From assembly GCA_035287045.1 (NCBI GenBank), contig DATECF010000116.1, positions 1-64,000 of the forward strand: a stretch of 64,000 nt of DNA, in the 5' to 3' direction. Under the pieces are notes generated by a model. The model saw only the letters and a program-made list of their open reading frames with translations. It was not told where the DNA came from and ran no database searches. Shown piece after piece: positions 33,959 through 42,275 of the stretch. Origin of the DNA: JACPAP01 sp035287045. Its GTDB lineage: Bacteria; Gemmatimonadota; Gemmatimonadetes; Gemmatimonadales; GWC2-71-9. The position numbers were made by a program, and so were the translations under genes. Every line of letters begins with the position of its first letter. Position 1 is the first letter of the stretch.

Positions 33959-34064
33959 CACTTCTCCAGGTATCTTGATGGCCAAGAGCTTGCGCGTGTA
34001 GCGATGCTTCGTCAACTGACCAGTATCCCTTGAACGGATCACGGCGGAGGAGTCGGTTCAGCCC

Positions 34065-34808
34065 GTGAACGGTGCCCGGACCTCGGTGGTCCGCATTCGC
34101 CCCCTCACGACGCCCGCCGATTACGCGGCCTGCGTCGAGCTGCAGGAGCTGATCTGGGGAGCGGGCGATGACACCATACCGCCGATCATGCTGCAGGTGA
34201 GCCAGCACGTGGGAGCCATCGCCGCAGGGGCGTTCGACGCCGCCGGCCGGATGATCGGCTGCGTTTTTGGCCTCACGGGCGTACGGAACGGCCGGCTCGC
34301 CCACTGGTCGCACATGCTGGCGGTGCGCCCGGAGGCGCGCGATCGGGGCATCGGCCGGCGGCTCAAGCGCCACCAGCGCTCGCGACTGCTCGCGATGGGG
34401 ATCCCGACCATGTACTGGACGTTCGATCCCCTGGTGGCGCGGAACGCGCACTTCAATCTCAACCGCCTGGGCGCCACGGTGGAGGAGTACGTGCCCGACA
34501 TGTATGGGCCCGCCGACGCGAGCCCCGTGGACCGCGGCATCGGCACCGACCGGCTCGTCGTGCGATGGGACCTGGGAAGGCGGACGCGCAGGCGCGCCGA
34601 ACGGCCGCGCCATGAGGCGGCATCAGCGCAGATCGAGATCCCGCGGGACATCCACGCGATCCGCGACCTGAACGTGCACGAGGCATTTGCGTGGCGGGTC
34701 AGGACTCGACAAGAGTTCCTGGGTCTTCTGAGGCGGGGCTACCGCGTCCGACGCTTTCACCGCGGGTCACCCGGCGAGCAGAGCTTCTATCGACTGGTGA
34801 TGCCATGA
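34065..34808 (+). CDS. GNAT family N-acyltransferase (COG3375-like), copy 1
   Basis: Predicted CoA-dependent acyltransferase, 247 residues, starting at a GTG. The acetyl/acyl-CoA loop is RDRGIGRRL, preceded by HWSHMLAVRPEA. About half of the central 110 residues are identical to the second GNAT at 36574 (shared GLTGV, WTFDPLVA, YVPDMYG), so the two are paralogues. In Geobacillus a GNAT next to the N-succinylamino acid racemase is an N-succinyltransferase for D-amino acids; that role is inferred here from context. Its stop overlaps the ATG of the next gene. Confidence 0.8.
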   Translation: MNGARTSVVRIRPLTTPADYAACVELQELIWGAGDDTIPPIMLQVSQHVGAIAAGAFDAAGRMIGCVFGLTGVRNGRLAHWSHMLAVRPEARDRGIGRRLKRHQRSRLLAMGIPTMYWTFDPLVARNAHFNLNRLGATVEEYVPDMYGPADASPVDRGIGTDRLVVRWDLGRRTRRRAERPRHEAASAQIEIPRDIHAIRDLNVHEAFAWRVRTRQEFLGLLRRGYRVRRFHRGSPGEQSFYRLVMP

Positions 34809-35731
34809 AGGAGACCGCTCGTGTCGCTGCCGGCATCGAGCTGGTAGACGTCCAGCACCTCGGGAATCCGCACGTGATCGCCGCGGCGGTGCTCGACACG
34901 GGCGGCGGTCTCGCCATCGTGGACCCCGGCCCGGAATCGACCCTGGCGATCCTGCTCGACGCGCTGGAGGCCAACGGCCGCTCGCTGAACGAGGTTCGCT
35001 ACCTCCTCCTGACCCACATTCACCTGGACCACGCCGGGGCCACCGGGGCCATGGTGCGCCGGCACTCCCAGCTCGACGTGTACGTGCATGAGCGCGGCGC
35101 CACGCACCTGGCCGACCCAACCAAGCTCCTGGCCAGCGCGGAGCGTCTTTACGGGGCCGACATGCGGCGCCTCTGGGGAGAGTTTGTACCGGTACCGTCA
35201 GCCAACCTCCGGCCGCTCCGGGGCGGCGAGCGGCTGGTGCTCGGGCAGGTAGCGCTCGACGTCGCGTACACGCCGGGCCACGCGTCGCATCACGTGAGTT
35301 ACTTGCATGTGCCCACCGGGACAGCGTTCGTGGGCGACTCGGCGGGCATCCGCATCAGCGGGCGCGACTACCTCTTTCCGCCGACGCCGCCTCCGGACAT
35401 TGACCTGGAGCTCTGGGGAGCGTCCCTCGACCGCCTCGCCCAATGGCGGCCCGAGCGGCTGTTCCTCACGCATTTCGGACCCGCGGCGACGGTGGAGCCG
35501 CACCTGGCCGAGATGCGGGAGCGGCTGGTCGAGTGGAGTGAGCGGGTCCGCGCGTCGCTGTCGGAACCCGGTGACGATGCGTCGCGCGCTGCGGCATTTG
35601 TCCGCCGCGTGGGAGAAGACGTACGGCGCCACCTGCCGGCCGACGAAGCGCAGCGCTTCGAACAGGGAGCGGGCCTCACCTTCTGCTGGTACGGGCTGGC
35701 GCGTTACTGGAGGAAGCGTCTTCCGGCCTGA
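34805..35731 (+). CDS. metallo-beta-lactamase fold hydrolase
   Basis: Cytoplasmic hydrolase of 308 residues with a dinuclear metal site: His71, His73, Asp75, His76 (THIHLDHAG), a later His in TPGHASHH, Asp in VGDSAG and His in LTHFGP. Its ATG overlaps the GNAT stop (ATGA), which fixes the start against the 38-codon longer frame. There is no signal peptide and no beta-lactamase-specific feature. The substrate is unknown; a thioester or N-acyl compound linked to the neighbouring GNAT is a reasonable guess. It ends one base before the convergent GntR gene. Confidence 0.8.
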   Translation: MKETARVAAGIELVDVQHLGNPHVIAAAVLDTGGGLAIVDPGPESTLAILLDALEANGRSLNEVRYLLLTHIHLDHAGATGAMVRRHSQLDVYVHERGATHLADPTKLLASAERLYGADMRRLWGEFVPVPSANLRPLRGGERLVLGQVALDVAYTPGHASHHVSYLHVPTGTAFVGDSAGIRISGRDYLFPPTPPPDIDLELWGASLDRLAQWRPERLFLTHFGPAATVEPHLAEMRERLVEWSERVRASLSEPGDDASRAAAFVRRVGEDVRRHLPADEAQRFEQGAGLTFCWYGLARYWRKRLPA

Positions 35732-35732
35732 C

Positions 35733-36449
35733 CTACCAGCTGCCCTGCTCCCCCACCGCGTCAATGACGTGGCTCAGGCGCGCAGCGGCATTGCGCCAGT
35801 TGGTGAGCACCGCATGCTGCGCCCCATCCGGATCGCCGGCTTCGATCGCCTGAATGAGTTGGGCGTGCTCCTCCACCGAGTGGGCGATGTCGTCGGTGAG
35901 GGCGGCGGCGTAGACCCGCCCGTAGCGCTCCACCTGGGGCTTGATGGCCTCGTGCAGCGAGAGCAGACGGGACCCGGCCGCGGCCTCGACCATCCGCCGG
36001 TGGAGCGTTTGATCCAGGTCAAATACCTGATTCGCGTCCGTGCGTTTGCCCTGGGCCACGCGCCGCAGTTCCTCATTGAGCCGCCGGAGCTCGGTCCCGA
36101 GCTGGGTGCGCAGGGTGGGCTTGAGCGACGCGGCATAACGCGCCGCGAGGCCCTCAACCTCGGCGAGGATGTGGAGCAGCTCGGTGGCATCCTCGCGTGT
36201 CAGCGGGGCCACCATGGGGCGGCGACGCCGCCCGGTGTTGGTGACGACGATGTATCCCTCTTGCCCCAGCCGTTGGAGCGCGGCGCGGACCGGCGTCCGG
36301 CTCACCCCCAGCCGTTCGGCCGCGTCCGTCTCCGTGATGCGCGCCCCGGGCGCCAGCCGCCCCCGCACGATGAGGTCCCGCAGCTTGACGTAGACTTCGC
36401 TGGAACGATCTACGTCGTGTGCGCCCAGGGGCCGTCGGCGTGGAGTCAT
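35733..36449 (-). CDS. GntR family regulator, FCD (FadR-like) subgroup
   Basis: Transcription factor of 238 residues. An N-terminal winged helix-turn-helix (about residues 18-82, with RITETDAAERLGVSRTPVRAAL) is followed by an all-helical FCD ligand domain (about 95-222) containing the Asp and His residues that hold a metal (FDLDQTLHRRM, EEHAQLIQAIEAGD). It is divergent from the GNAT-racemase-deacylase operon at 36574 and convergent with the first GNAT operon. It is thus the obvious candidate to regulate both from the 124-base gap 36450-36573. Ligands of this family are usually carboxylic acids or amino acids. Confidence 0.9.
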   Translation of the reverse strand: MTPRRRPLGAHDVDRSSEVYVKLRDLIVRGRLAPGARITETDAAERLGVSRTPVRAALQRLGQEGYIVVTNTGRRRRPMVAPLTREDATELLHILAEVEGLAARYAASLKPTLRTQLGTELRRLNEELRRVAQGKRTDANQVFDLDQTLHRRMVEAAAGSRLLSLHEAIKPQVERYGRVYAAALTDDIAHSVEEHAQLIQAIEAGDPDGAQHAVLTNWRNAAARLSHVIDAVGEQGSW

Positions 36450-36573
36450 GTTCTACTCATACGTCATGCAAGGGCGATCCGTTGGATTCGGCACGACCTT
36501 GAACCTCCTCCACCATTCGGGTTAATGTAGGGACCCCGAGCGCCACCGCCACCCGTGACCGCCTGAAGGTGCC

Positions 36574-37404
36574 ATGACCCCGCCCGGCCGCCGGACGGAC
36601 GCCATCCTGATCCGGCCCCTGTCATCTGCGGAGGAGCTCGCCCAGGGCGTCGCGATCCAGCGCCTGACGTGGGGCGACGAGTTCACCGAGGTCGTTCCAG
36701 CCACCATTCTCCAGATTTGTCAGAAGGTCGGCGGTGTCGCCGCCGGCACGTTCGATCAGGACGGCCACCTGTTGGGGTTGGTCTTCGGCCTCACCGGCGT
36801 CCATCACGGCCGCCTGGTACATTGGTCCCACATGCTGGCGGTGCGGCCGGAAGCGCGCGGTCTGGGCCTGGGCAAGCGACTGAAGCTCTACCAGCGGGAC
36901 GTGCTGCTCCCCATCGAGGTCGTGGACGTGCGGTGGACGTTCGACCCCCTGGTGGCGCACAACGCCAACCTCAACCTCAACGCCCTCGGGGCCGAGATCG
37001 AGCGATACGTGCCGGACATGTACGGCGGCAATACCGGGAGCGACCTGCATAGCGGCCTCGGCACGGATCGCCTGGTCGCCGTGTGGCACATCGCGGATGA
37101 TCGGGTGGCCCGCCTGCTCGCCGGGCACGCCCCGCCTCCCGCACCCGCGTGGGTGGAGGCCCCCGTCGCCAACCCGGGCGCGGCCGCCCGAGCCCCCCTG
37201 CCGGATGACTCGCCCGTCCGGATCGAAGTCCCCGCGGATATCCAGGCCGTGAAGGCGCAATCGCTCGAGACGGCGCGCGCGTGGCGGGCCACCACGCGCC
37301 GGGCCTTCGTGTGGTATCTGGACGCCGGTTACCGCGTCGCCGGGTTCATCCACGGCGGCGCACGGGGTCCGTGCACCTACGTCCTGGCGCGATCCACCGC
37401 ATGA
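36574..37404 (+). CDS. GNAT family N-acyltransferase (COG3375-like), copy 2
   Basis: Second GNAT paralogue, 276 residues, with CoA loop RGLGLGKRL after HWSHMLAVRPEA. It differs from copy 1 by an alanine/proline-rich insert at about residues 185-212 and a C-terminal RRAFVWYLDAGYRVAGF element also present in copy 1 (RQEFLGLLRRGYRVRRF). Its stop overlaps the racemase ATG (ATGA), the arrangement expected if it makes the N-acyl-D-amino acid substrate. A weak promoter (TTGAAC at 36499, 18-base spacer, TAATGT at 36523) lies upstream. Succinyl rather than acetyl donor is inferred from the pathway, not seen. Confidence 0.82.
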   Translation: MTPPGRRTDAILIRPLSSAEELAQGVAIQRLTWGDEFTEVVPATILQICQKVGGVAAGTFDQDGHLLGLVFGLTGVHHGRLVHWSHMLAVRPEARGLGLGKRLKLYQRDVLLPIEVVDVRWTFDPLVAHNANLNLNALGAEIERYVPDMYGGNTGSDLHSGLGTDRLVAVWHIADDRVARLLAGHAPPPAPAWVEAPVANPGAAARAPLPDDSPVRIEVPADIQAVKAQSLETARAWRATTRRAFVWYLDAGYRVAGFIHGGARGPCTYVLARSTA

Positions 37405-38528
37405 GCCTAACCCTCCGGCAGATCGCGCTGCGGGAAATCACGCTCCACCTCAAGGAACCGTTCCGGATTTCGTCCGGCGTGGCGTCGCACCGCCGCATCC
37501 TCCTGGTGGAGTTGACGGACGCCGACGGCACACACGTCTGGGCGGAATGCGTGGCCGGCGAAGCGCCCAACTACTCGCCGGAGACGGTGGATACGGCATG
37601 GCTCGCCATCCGGGAGTGGGTGGCGCCGCGCGTCCTGGGGCGCACCTTCGAGAACGCCCAGAACGTCTTCCCCGCCCTGGAGCAGGATTTCCGCGGCCAC
37701 CGCATGGCGAAGGCGGCGGTGGAAATGGGCATGTGGGCGCTGGCAGCCACTCGCGCGGAGCAGAGTCTCTCACGGTTTCTGGGCGGTACGCGCCAGGAAA
37801 TCGCCACCGGCATCTCCCTCGGCATTCAGGAATCGCCCGCGAAGCTGGTGGAGAAGGCGCGCGCGGCGCAGGCGCAGGGGTACCGCAAGATCAAGCTCAA
37901 GATCCAGCCCGGCTCGGACGTCGCGTTCGTGGCGGCGGTGCGGGAGGCCCTGGGGCCGGACGCCCCCCTGATGGCCGACGCCAACAACGCCTATACCTTG
38001 GCCGAGGGTGATGCGCTCGAGGAGCTCGACCGGTTCGGGTTGGTCATGATCGAGCAGCCGCTCGCCTGGGATGACGTGGTGCAACACGCGCAGCTCCAGC
38101 AGCGCCTCAAGACGCCGATCTGCCTGGACGAGTCCATCACCGGACCTGACAAGGCGGAAGACATGGTGGCGCTGGGAAGCGGGCGGATCATCAACATCAA
38201 GCCGGGACGGGTGGGCGGCTTTGCGGCCTCCAGGGCCATCCACGATTTCTGCGCACGGCATGACGTCCCCGTGTGGTGCGGCGGGATGTTGGAGTCGGGC
38301 GTGGGGCGGGCGTACAACGTGGCACTCGCCTCCCTGCCCAACTTCCTCCTCCCAGGAGATCTGAGTCCCAGCGCGCGCTACTGGGAGCGGGACATCGTCA
38401 CGCCCGAGTGGACCATGAACGGCCATGGCATGGTGCGGGTCCCGCGCGACGCGCCGGGGCTCGGCATCACCGTGGATCGGGACCGGGTGGAGAACCTCAC
38501 GGTGAGGCGGGAGGTAATCACGGCATGA
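37401..38528 (+). CDS. N-succinylamino acid racemase / o-succinylbenzoate synthase family
   Basis: Enolase-superfamily enzyme of 375 residues, either racemising N-succinylamino acids or making o-succinylbenzoate for menaquinone. All catalytic residues are in place: Lys165 and Lys167 (KIKLKI), Asp193 (ADANNAY), Glu218 (IEQP), Asp243 (LDESI) and Lys267 (INIKPGRVGG). By my recollection of the Amycolatopsis enzyme these have the same spacing. Sandwiched by ATGA overlaps between a GNAT and an M20 deacylase, with no other men gene here, the racemase role is more likely. Dual activity is known in this family, so menaquinone synthesis is not excluded. Confidence 0.9.
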   Translation: MSLTLRQIALREITLHLKEPFRISSGVASHRRILLVELTDADGTHVWAECVAGEAPNYSPETVDTAWLAIREWVAPRVLGRTFENAQNVFPALEQDFRGHRMAKAAVEMGMWALAATRAEQSLSRFLGGTRQEIATGISLGIQESPAKLVEKARAAQAQGYRKIKLKIQPGSDVAFVAAVREALGPDAPLMADANNAYTLAEGDALEELDRFGLVMIEQPLAWDDVVQHAQLQQRLKTPICLDESITGPDKAEDMVALGSGRIINIKPGRVGGFAASRAIHDFCARHDVPVWCGGMLESGVGRAYNVALASLPNFLLPGDLSPSARYWERDIVTPEWTMNGHGMVRVPRDAPGLGITVDRDRVENLTVRREVITA

Positions 38529-39781
38529 CGACGCCACGGCGTAGGGGCTCGACGGCACGACGGCATGACGGCATGACGGCAGCGCTCCATCGCCGGCTGG
38601 TCGAGCTGCGGCACGATCTTCACCGGCATCCCGAGGTGGCGTTCGAAGAGCGCGAAACCGCCAAGCGCCTGGAAGCCGAGCTGGCTCGGCTCAAGCCGGT
38701 GGAGCTCAAGCGCGTGGCCGGTACCGGGGTGATCGCGCGCATCAAGGGCAAGCGGCGCGGGGCGCCTGCGGTCGCCATCCGCGGGGACATTGATGCGCTG
38801 CCTATCCAGGAAGCCACCGGGCTGCCGTTCACGTCCGAGGTGCCCGGCGTCATGCACGCCTGCGGGCATGATGTGCACGCCACGTGGGCCGTGGGCGCCG
38901 CGGCGCTGTTGGCGCGGCAGCCCGCCACCGGCGACGTCGTGATCCTGCTGCAGCCCGCCGAGGAGACCGGCAAAGGAGCGCTCGCCCTTCTGGAAGCGGG
39001 TGCCATCGAAGGGATCGCGGCCATCTTCGGCGCCCACGTGGACCGGCGGTTCCCGGTTGGCCAGGTGGTGGCGGACGAAGGTTCGTTGGCGGCGGCCGCG
39101 GATACGTTCAGGATCGAGCTGATAGGAAGCGGAGCGCACGCCGCCCGGCCACACGAAGCACGGGACCCCATTGTGGGCGCCGCCGCCGTGATCCAGGCAC
39201 TTCAAATGATCGTGGCGCGGCGCCTCAATCCAGCCACGCCGGCGGTGGTCAGCGTCACCACCGTCCACGCCGGGTCGGCGGACAACGTCATTCCCGGGCA
39301 GGCGACGCTGACCGGGACCATTCGCACCCTCGATGCGGGAACGCGGGAACTGGTCCATGCCGAGGTGAAGCGGATCGTGGACCAGACGGCCCGGGCCCAG
39401 GCGCTGGACGTCAGGCTGACCCTCGACCTTGGGCCCCCGCCCATCGTCAACCCGGCGCAGCCGGTCGCGTGGGCCCGCCAGGCCGTGACCCGGGTGCTCG
39501 GCGAAGCCGCGCTGGTCCCGCTCGGCTTCACCAACATGGCCGGGGAAGATTTCGCCTGGTATCTGGAACACGTCCCCGGGTGTTTCCTGCGGATCGGTGC
39601 CCGGGAAGACGGCGGAGACCCGATTCCCGCCCATTCGCCTCGCTTCTACGCGGCGGACGAGGCGATCTCTGCCGGGGCGGCGGTGCTGGCGGAGGTGGCC
39701 CGGGTGGCCTCGGCCGCGCTGGCGGGACCTCGAGCCTCGGGACGGCACCGCCGGGCGGTTGGCCGGAAACCGGCACGGTAG
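38525..39781 (+). CDS. M20 family N-acyl-amino acid amidohydrolase
   Basis: Zinc-dependent deacylase of the M20D/HipO-like group, 418 residues; expected last step that frees the L-amino acid from its N-acyl form. Metal and catalytic residues are Cys113, His115 and His118 (HACGHDVH), Glu146-Glu147 (QPAEE), His171 (GAHVD) and a C-terminal His near IPAHSPRF. The ATG at 38525 overlaps the racemase stop and has GGGAGG ten bases before it. Residues 5-17 are coded by the GCATGACG repeat; a start at 38573 would avoid it but has no ribosome site. No signal peptide. Confidence 0.88.
   Translation: MTTPRRRGSTARRHDGMTAALHRRLVELRHDLHRHPEVAFEERETAKRLEAELARLKPVELKRVAGTGVIARIKGKRRGAPAVAIRGDIDALPIQEATGLPFTSEVPGVMHACGHDVHATWAVGAAALLARQPATGDVVILLQPAEETGKGALALLEAGAIEGIAAIFGAHVDRRFPVGQVVADEGSLAAAADTFRIELIGSGAHAARPHEARDPIVGAAAVIQALQMIVARRLNPATPAVVSVTTVHAGSADNVIPGQATLTGTIRTLDAGTRELVHAEVKRIVDQTARAQALDVRLTLDLGPPPIVNPAQPVAWARQAVTRVLGEAALVPLGFTNMAGEDFAWYLEHVPGCFLRIGAREDGGDPIPAHSPRFYAADEAISAGAAVLAEVARVASAALAGPRASGRHRRAVGRKPAR
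38547..38578. repeat. GCATGACG tandem repeat, locus C (inside M20 N-terminus)
   Basis: Four 8-base units: GCTCGACG, GCACGACG, GCATGACG, GCATGACG. They lie at the start of the M20 gene and encode part of its basic N-terminal tail (TARRHDGM). Same unit as in the nuoI-nuoJ and nuoE-nuoF gaps. Confidence 0.7.
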
Positions 39782-39792
39782 GGGGAGGGTCA

Positions 39793-41235
39793 ATGCTCCA
39801 GCGAGTGGACGTGGGCCGGATCAGCCTCGACACCTACGAGTCGGCCGCCGGTGGCGAGGTGGTCGAGCAGCTCAAGGAGTTGGCCAAGCCGCTGCGCGGG
39901 GTGCGCCTTCTCCATGTGAACGCCACGCCCTACGGCGGGGGGGTGGCGGAGATCCTGCGGGCCGAGGTCCCGCTGCTCCGGGATCTGGGGATCGAGGCGG
40001 ATTGGCGGATCATCACCGGCGGCGAAGCGTTCTTCCGGACCACCAAGGCCATCCACAACGGGCTTCAGGGAGCGCCGCAAGACCTGACCGACCGCGATCG
40101 CGACGTATTCGTCGAGAATGCCAGGCGCAACGCCGAGCTCCTGGAGGCCGAGAGCGATATTCTCTTTATCCACGACCCGCAGCCCGCCGGCATCCTCCAG
40201 TACCACGGCAAGGGAACGGCGAAGTGGATCTGGCGGTGCCACATCGATACGTCGCAGCCAAACCCGAACGTCTGGAGTTTCCTGCGGCCGTTCCTGACCG
40301 CCTACGATGCCGCCGTCTTCACGCTGGGCGGATTCGTTCCGCCCGATCTGCCGATCGAGCGGGTCGAAATCATCCCGCCCGCCATTGACCCGCAGAGCCC
40401 CAAGAATCTGGAGCTCACCAACGGCCTGGCGAACGCCGTGCTCCAGTGGATCGGCGTACGCACCGAACGGCCGCTGATCGCTCAGGTGAGCCGCTTCGAT
40501 CCATGGAAGGACCCCATGGGGGTCATCCACGCGTACCGGATAGCGAAGGCCGAGATCCCCGAGCTCCAGCTCGCGCTGGTGGGCTCCATGGCGCTGGACG
40601 ACCCCGAGGGATGGGACATCTACAACCAGATTCGCGATGAAGGCGCCCGCGACCACGACCTCTTCATCTTCACCAACCTGACGGGCGTGGGAAACATCGA
40701 AGTGAACGCCTTCCAACGGATGTCCGACGTGGTCATCCAGCTTTCGACCCGGGAAGGCTTCGGCCTGGTGGTGTCCGAGACCCTGTGGAAGAACACCCCC
40801 GTGATCGCGCGCGCCGTGGGCGGCATCCCGTTGCAAATGGAGGGAGGAGTCGGCGGCGCGCTGGTGAAGACGGTGGAGGAGTGCGCCGAGTACATCGTCC
40901 GGTTTGTCCGGGACAAGAAGACGGCGCAAGAGCTGGCGGCCAGGGGCCGCGAGCTGGTGCGCGATCGCTTCCTGCTCACGCGCATGATCGCCGACGAGCT
41001 CCGCCTGTACCAATCGGTGCTGGGGATGCGGCGGCCGCGTCCAACACCGGCCGCGATGGCGGGATTGGTGGACGAGGCCCGCTGTCCGGTGTGCGGCCGG
41101 GCGGTGGACGCGGACACGGCGCCCACGCTGACTCGGGACGGGCGGCGCTATCTGTTTGACGGCCCGGAGTGTCAGGAGCGGTTTCGCGAAGACCCGGAGC
41201 GCTTCGCGCGCGGTCACCCCGGCGCGCCTGCGTGA
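39793..41235 (+). CDS. trehalose synthase (TreT-like) glycosyltransferase with C-terminal YHS-like domain
   Basis: GT4 retaining glycosyltransferase, 480 residues. Residues 1-415 match the trehalose glycosyltransferring synthase group (LLHVNATPYGGGVAEIL, QVSRFDPWKDPMGV, STREGFGLVVSE), which joins glucose from a nucleotide sugar to glucose. Residues 429-475 add a short zinc-type domain, CPVCG (Cys431, Cys434) then RRYLFDGPECQERF (Cys460) and DPERFA, resembling YHS/TRASH domains; I do not know this fusion from TreT. A GGGGGAGGG ribosome site precedes the ATG. It follows the M20 gene by 11 bases and precedes galT, so a sugar-1-phosphate link is plausible. Confidence 0.87.
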   Translation: MLQRVDVGRISLDTYESAAGGEVVEQLKELAKPLRGVRLLHVNATPYGGGVAEILRAEVPLLRDLGIEADWRIITGGEAFFRTTKAIHNGLQGAPQDLTDRDRDVFVENARRNAELLEAESDILFIHDPQPAGILQYHGKGTAKWIWRCHIDTSQPNPNVWSFLRPFLTAYDAAVFTLGGFVPPDLPIERVEIIPPAIDPQSPKNLELTNGLANAVLQWIGVRTERPLIAQVSRFDPWKDPMGVIHAYRIAKAEIPELQLALVGSMALDDPEGWDIYNQIRDEGARDHDLFIFTNLTGVGNIEVNAFQRMSDVVIQLSTREGFGLVVSETLWKNTPVIARAVGGIPLQMEGGVGGALVKTVEECAEYIVRFVRDKKTAQELAARGRELVRDRFLLTRMIADELRLYQSVLGMRRPRPTPAAMAGLVDEARCPVCGRAVDADTAPTLTRDGRRYLFDGPECQERFREDPERFARGHPGAPA

Positions 41236-41241
41236 CCGGCG

Positions 41242-42243
41242 GTGCCTGAGCTTCGCCGGGACCCAACCACCGGGACGTGGACCATCCTCGCGGTGGAGCG
41301 CGCCGCCCGCCCCGGCGGCCGCCCGCAGAGCCCTCCGCCCCCGCCGGACGAGGACCACCTCGCCAGCTGCCCCTTCTGCCCGGGCAACGAAGATCAGACG
41401 CCGCCCGAGATCTTTCGGCTACCGCCTGGTGCGGCCCGCTGGTCGGTGCGGGTCGTACCCAACAAGTATCCAGCGCTGACCCCCGACGCCGACCAGCGCG
41501 TGACCCACCGGCAGGACTTGCTATGCAGCCTGCCCGGCCGAGGCCACCACGAGGTGATCATCGAAGGACCCCGGCACCGCCCCACCGCGGCCCCGCGGGA
41601 GGCCGAGACGCTCCGCGATGTCTTCCTGGCGGCCCGCGAACGCGGTCGGGCGTTCTCGACCGACCCGGCGCTCCGACACGTTGCGCTGTTCAAGAACCAT
41701 GGCCCGGCGGGTGGCGCATCGCTGGCGCACCCCCACTGGCAGCTGGTGGCGTTGCCCGTGATTCCTCCGGCCGTCGCCCGGGAGTTCCAGATCGCGGCCG
41801 AGTATCGCGAAGCCCATGGACGGGCGATGCTGGAGGATCTGGTGAGCCTGGAGCTCGAGAGTGAAACCCGCGTCGTCGAGATCACCGACGAGTTCGCCGT
41901 CCTGGCAGCGTACGCCCCACAGTGGACCGGCGAGACCTGGATTGTGCCGCGTGCCCCGGTGGCCGGCCTGCAACACCTGGACGACGCCGGCCTCGATGCC
42001 CTTGCCGGGACGCTCTGGCGCACCCTGCGCCGCGTGGCGGGAGCACTGGACGAGCCGGCCCTGAACGTGGTCGTCCATTCCGCCCCGTTGGGTGTCGGGG
42101 CGGCGAGTGAGGCTTTCCGGTGGCATGTGCGCCTTCAGCCGCGACTCGGCACGCCAGCGGGATTCGAGCTGGGCTCGGGTGTCGCAGTCGTGACGCTGGC
42201 CCCCGAGGCCGCCGCCGAAGCCTTCAGGCGCCAGCCGCTGTGA
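41242..42243 (+). CDS. galT: galactose-1-phosphate uridylyltransferase family protein
   Basis: HIT-fold nucleotidylyltransferase, 333 residues from a GTG six bases after the previous stop. It has the zinc-type CPFCPGNE near residue 43, KNHGPAGGASLAHPHWQLVA with the nucleophile motif HPHxQ, and FRWHVRLQPR near the end. It would move a nucleotide between sugar-1-phosphates; UDP-glucose/galactose is typical, but ADP-type relatives exist. Its place behind TreT suggests it supplies or recycles the nucleotide sugar for trehalose. Ends convergent with leuD. Confidence 0.88.
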   Translation: MPELRRDPTTGTWTILAVERAARPGGRPQSPPPPPDEDHLASCPFCPGNEDQTPPEIFRLPPGAARWSVRVVPNKYPALTPDADQRVTHRQDLLCSLPGRGHHEVIIEGPRHRPTAAPREAETLRDVFLAARERGRAFSTDPALRHVALFKNHGPAGGASLAHPHWQLVALPVIPPAVAREFQIAAEYREAHGRAMLEDLVSLELESETRVVEITDEFAVLAAYAPQWTGETWIVPRAPVAGLQHLDDAGLDALAGTLWRTLRRVAGALDEPALNVVVHSAPLGVGAASEAFRWHVRLQPRLGTPAGFELGSGVAVVTLAPEAAAEAFRRQPL

Positions 42244-42275
42244 CGTACCCGCTGGCCGGTTGCTCGCTGCTCGCC

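Noticed and set aside
33959..34064. Divergent promoters for the D-aminoacylase and GNAT genes
   Set aside because: TTGACG and TTGATG are present on opposite strands, but neither has a convincing -10 at proper spacing.
36447..36475. GntR operator near its own start (CATGTTCTACTCATACGTCATG)
   Set aside because: Only short CATG/ATGA echoes; symmetry too poor to call an operator.
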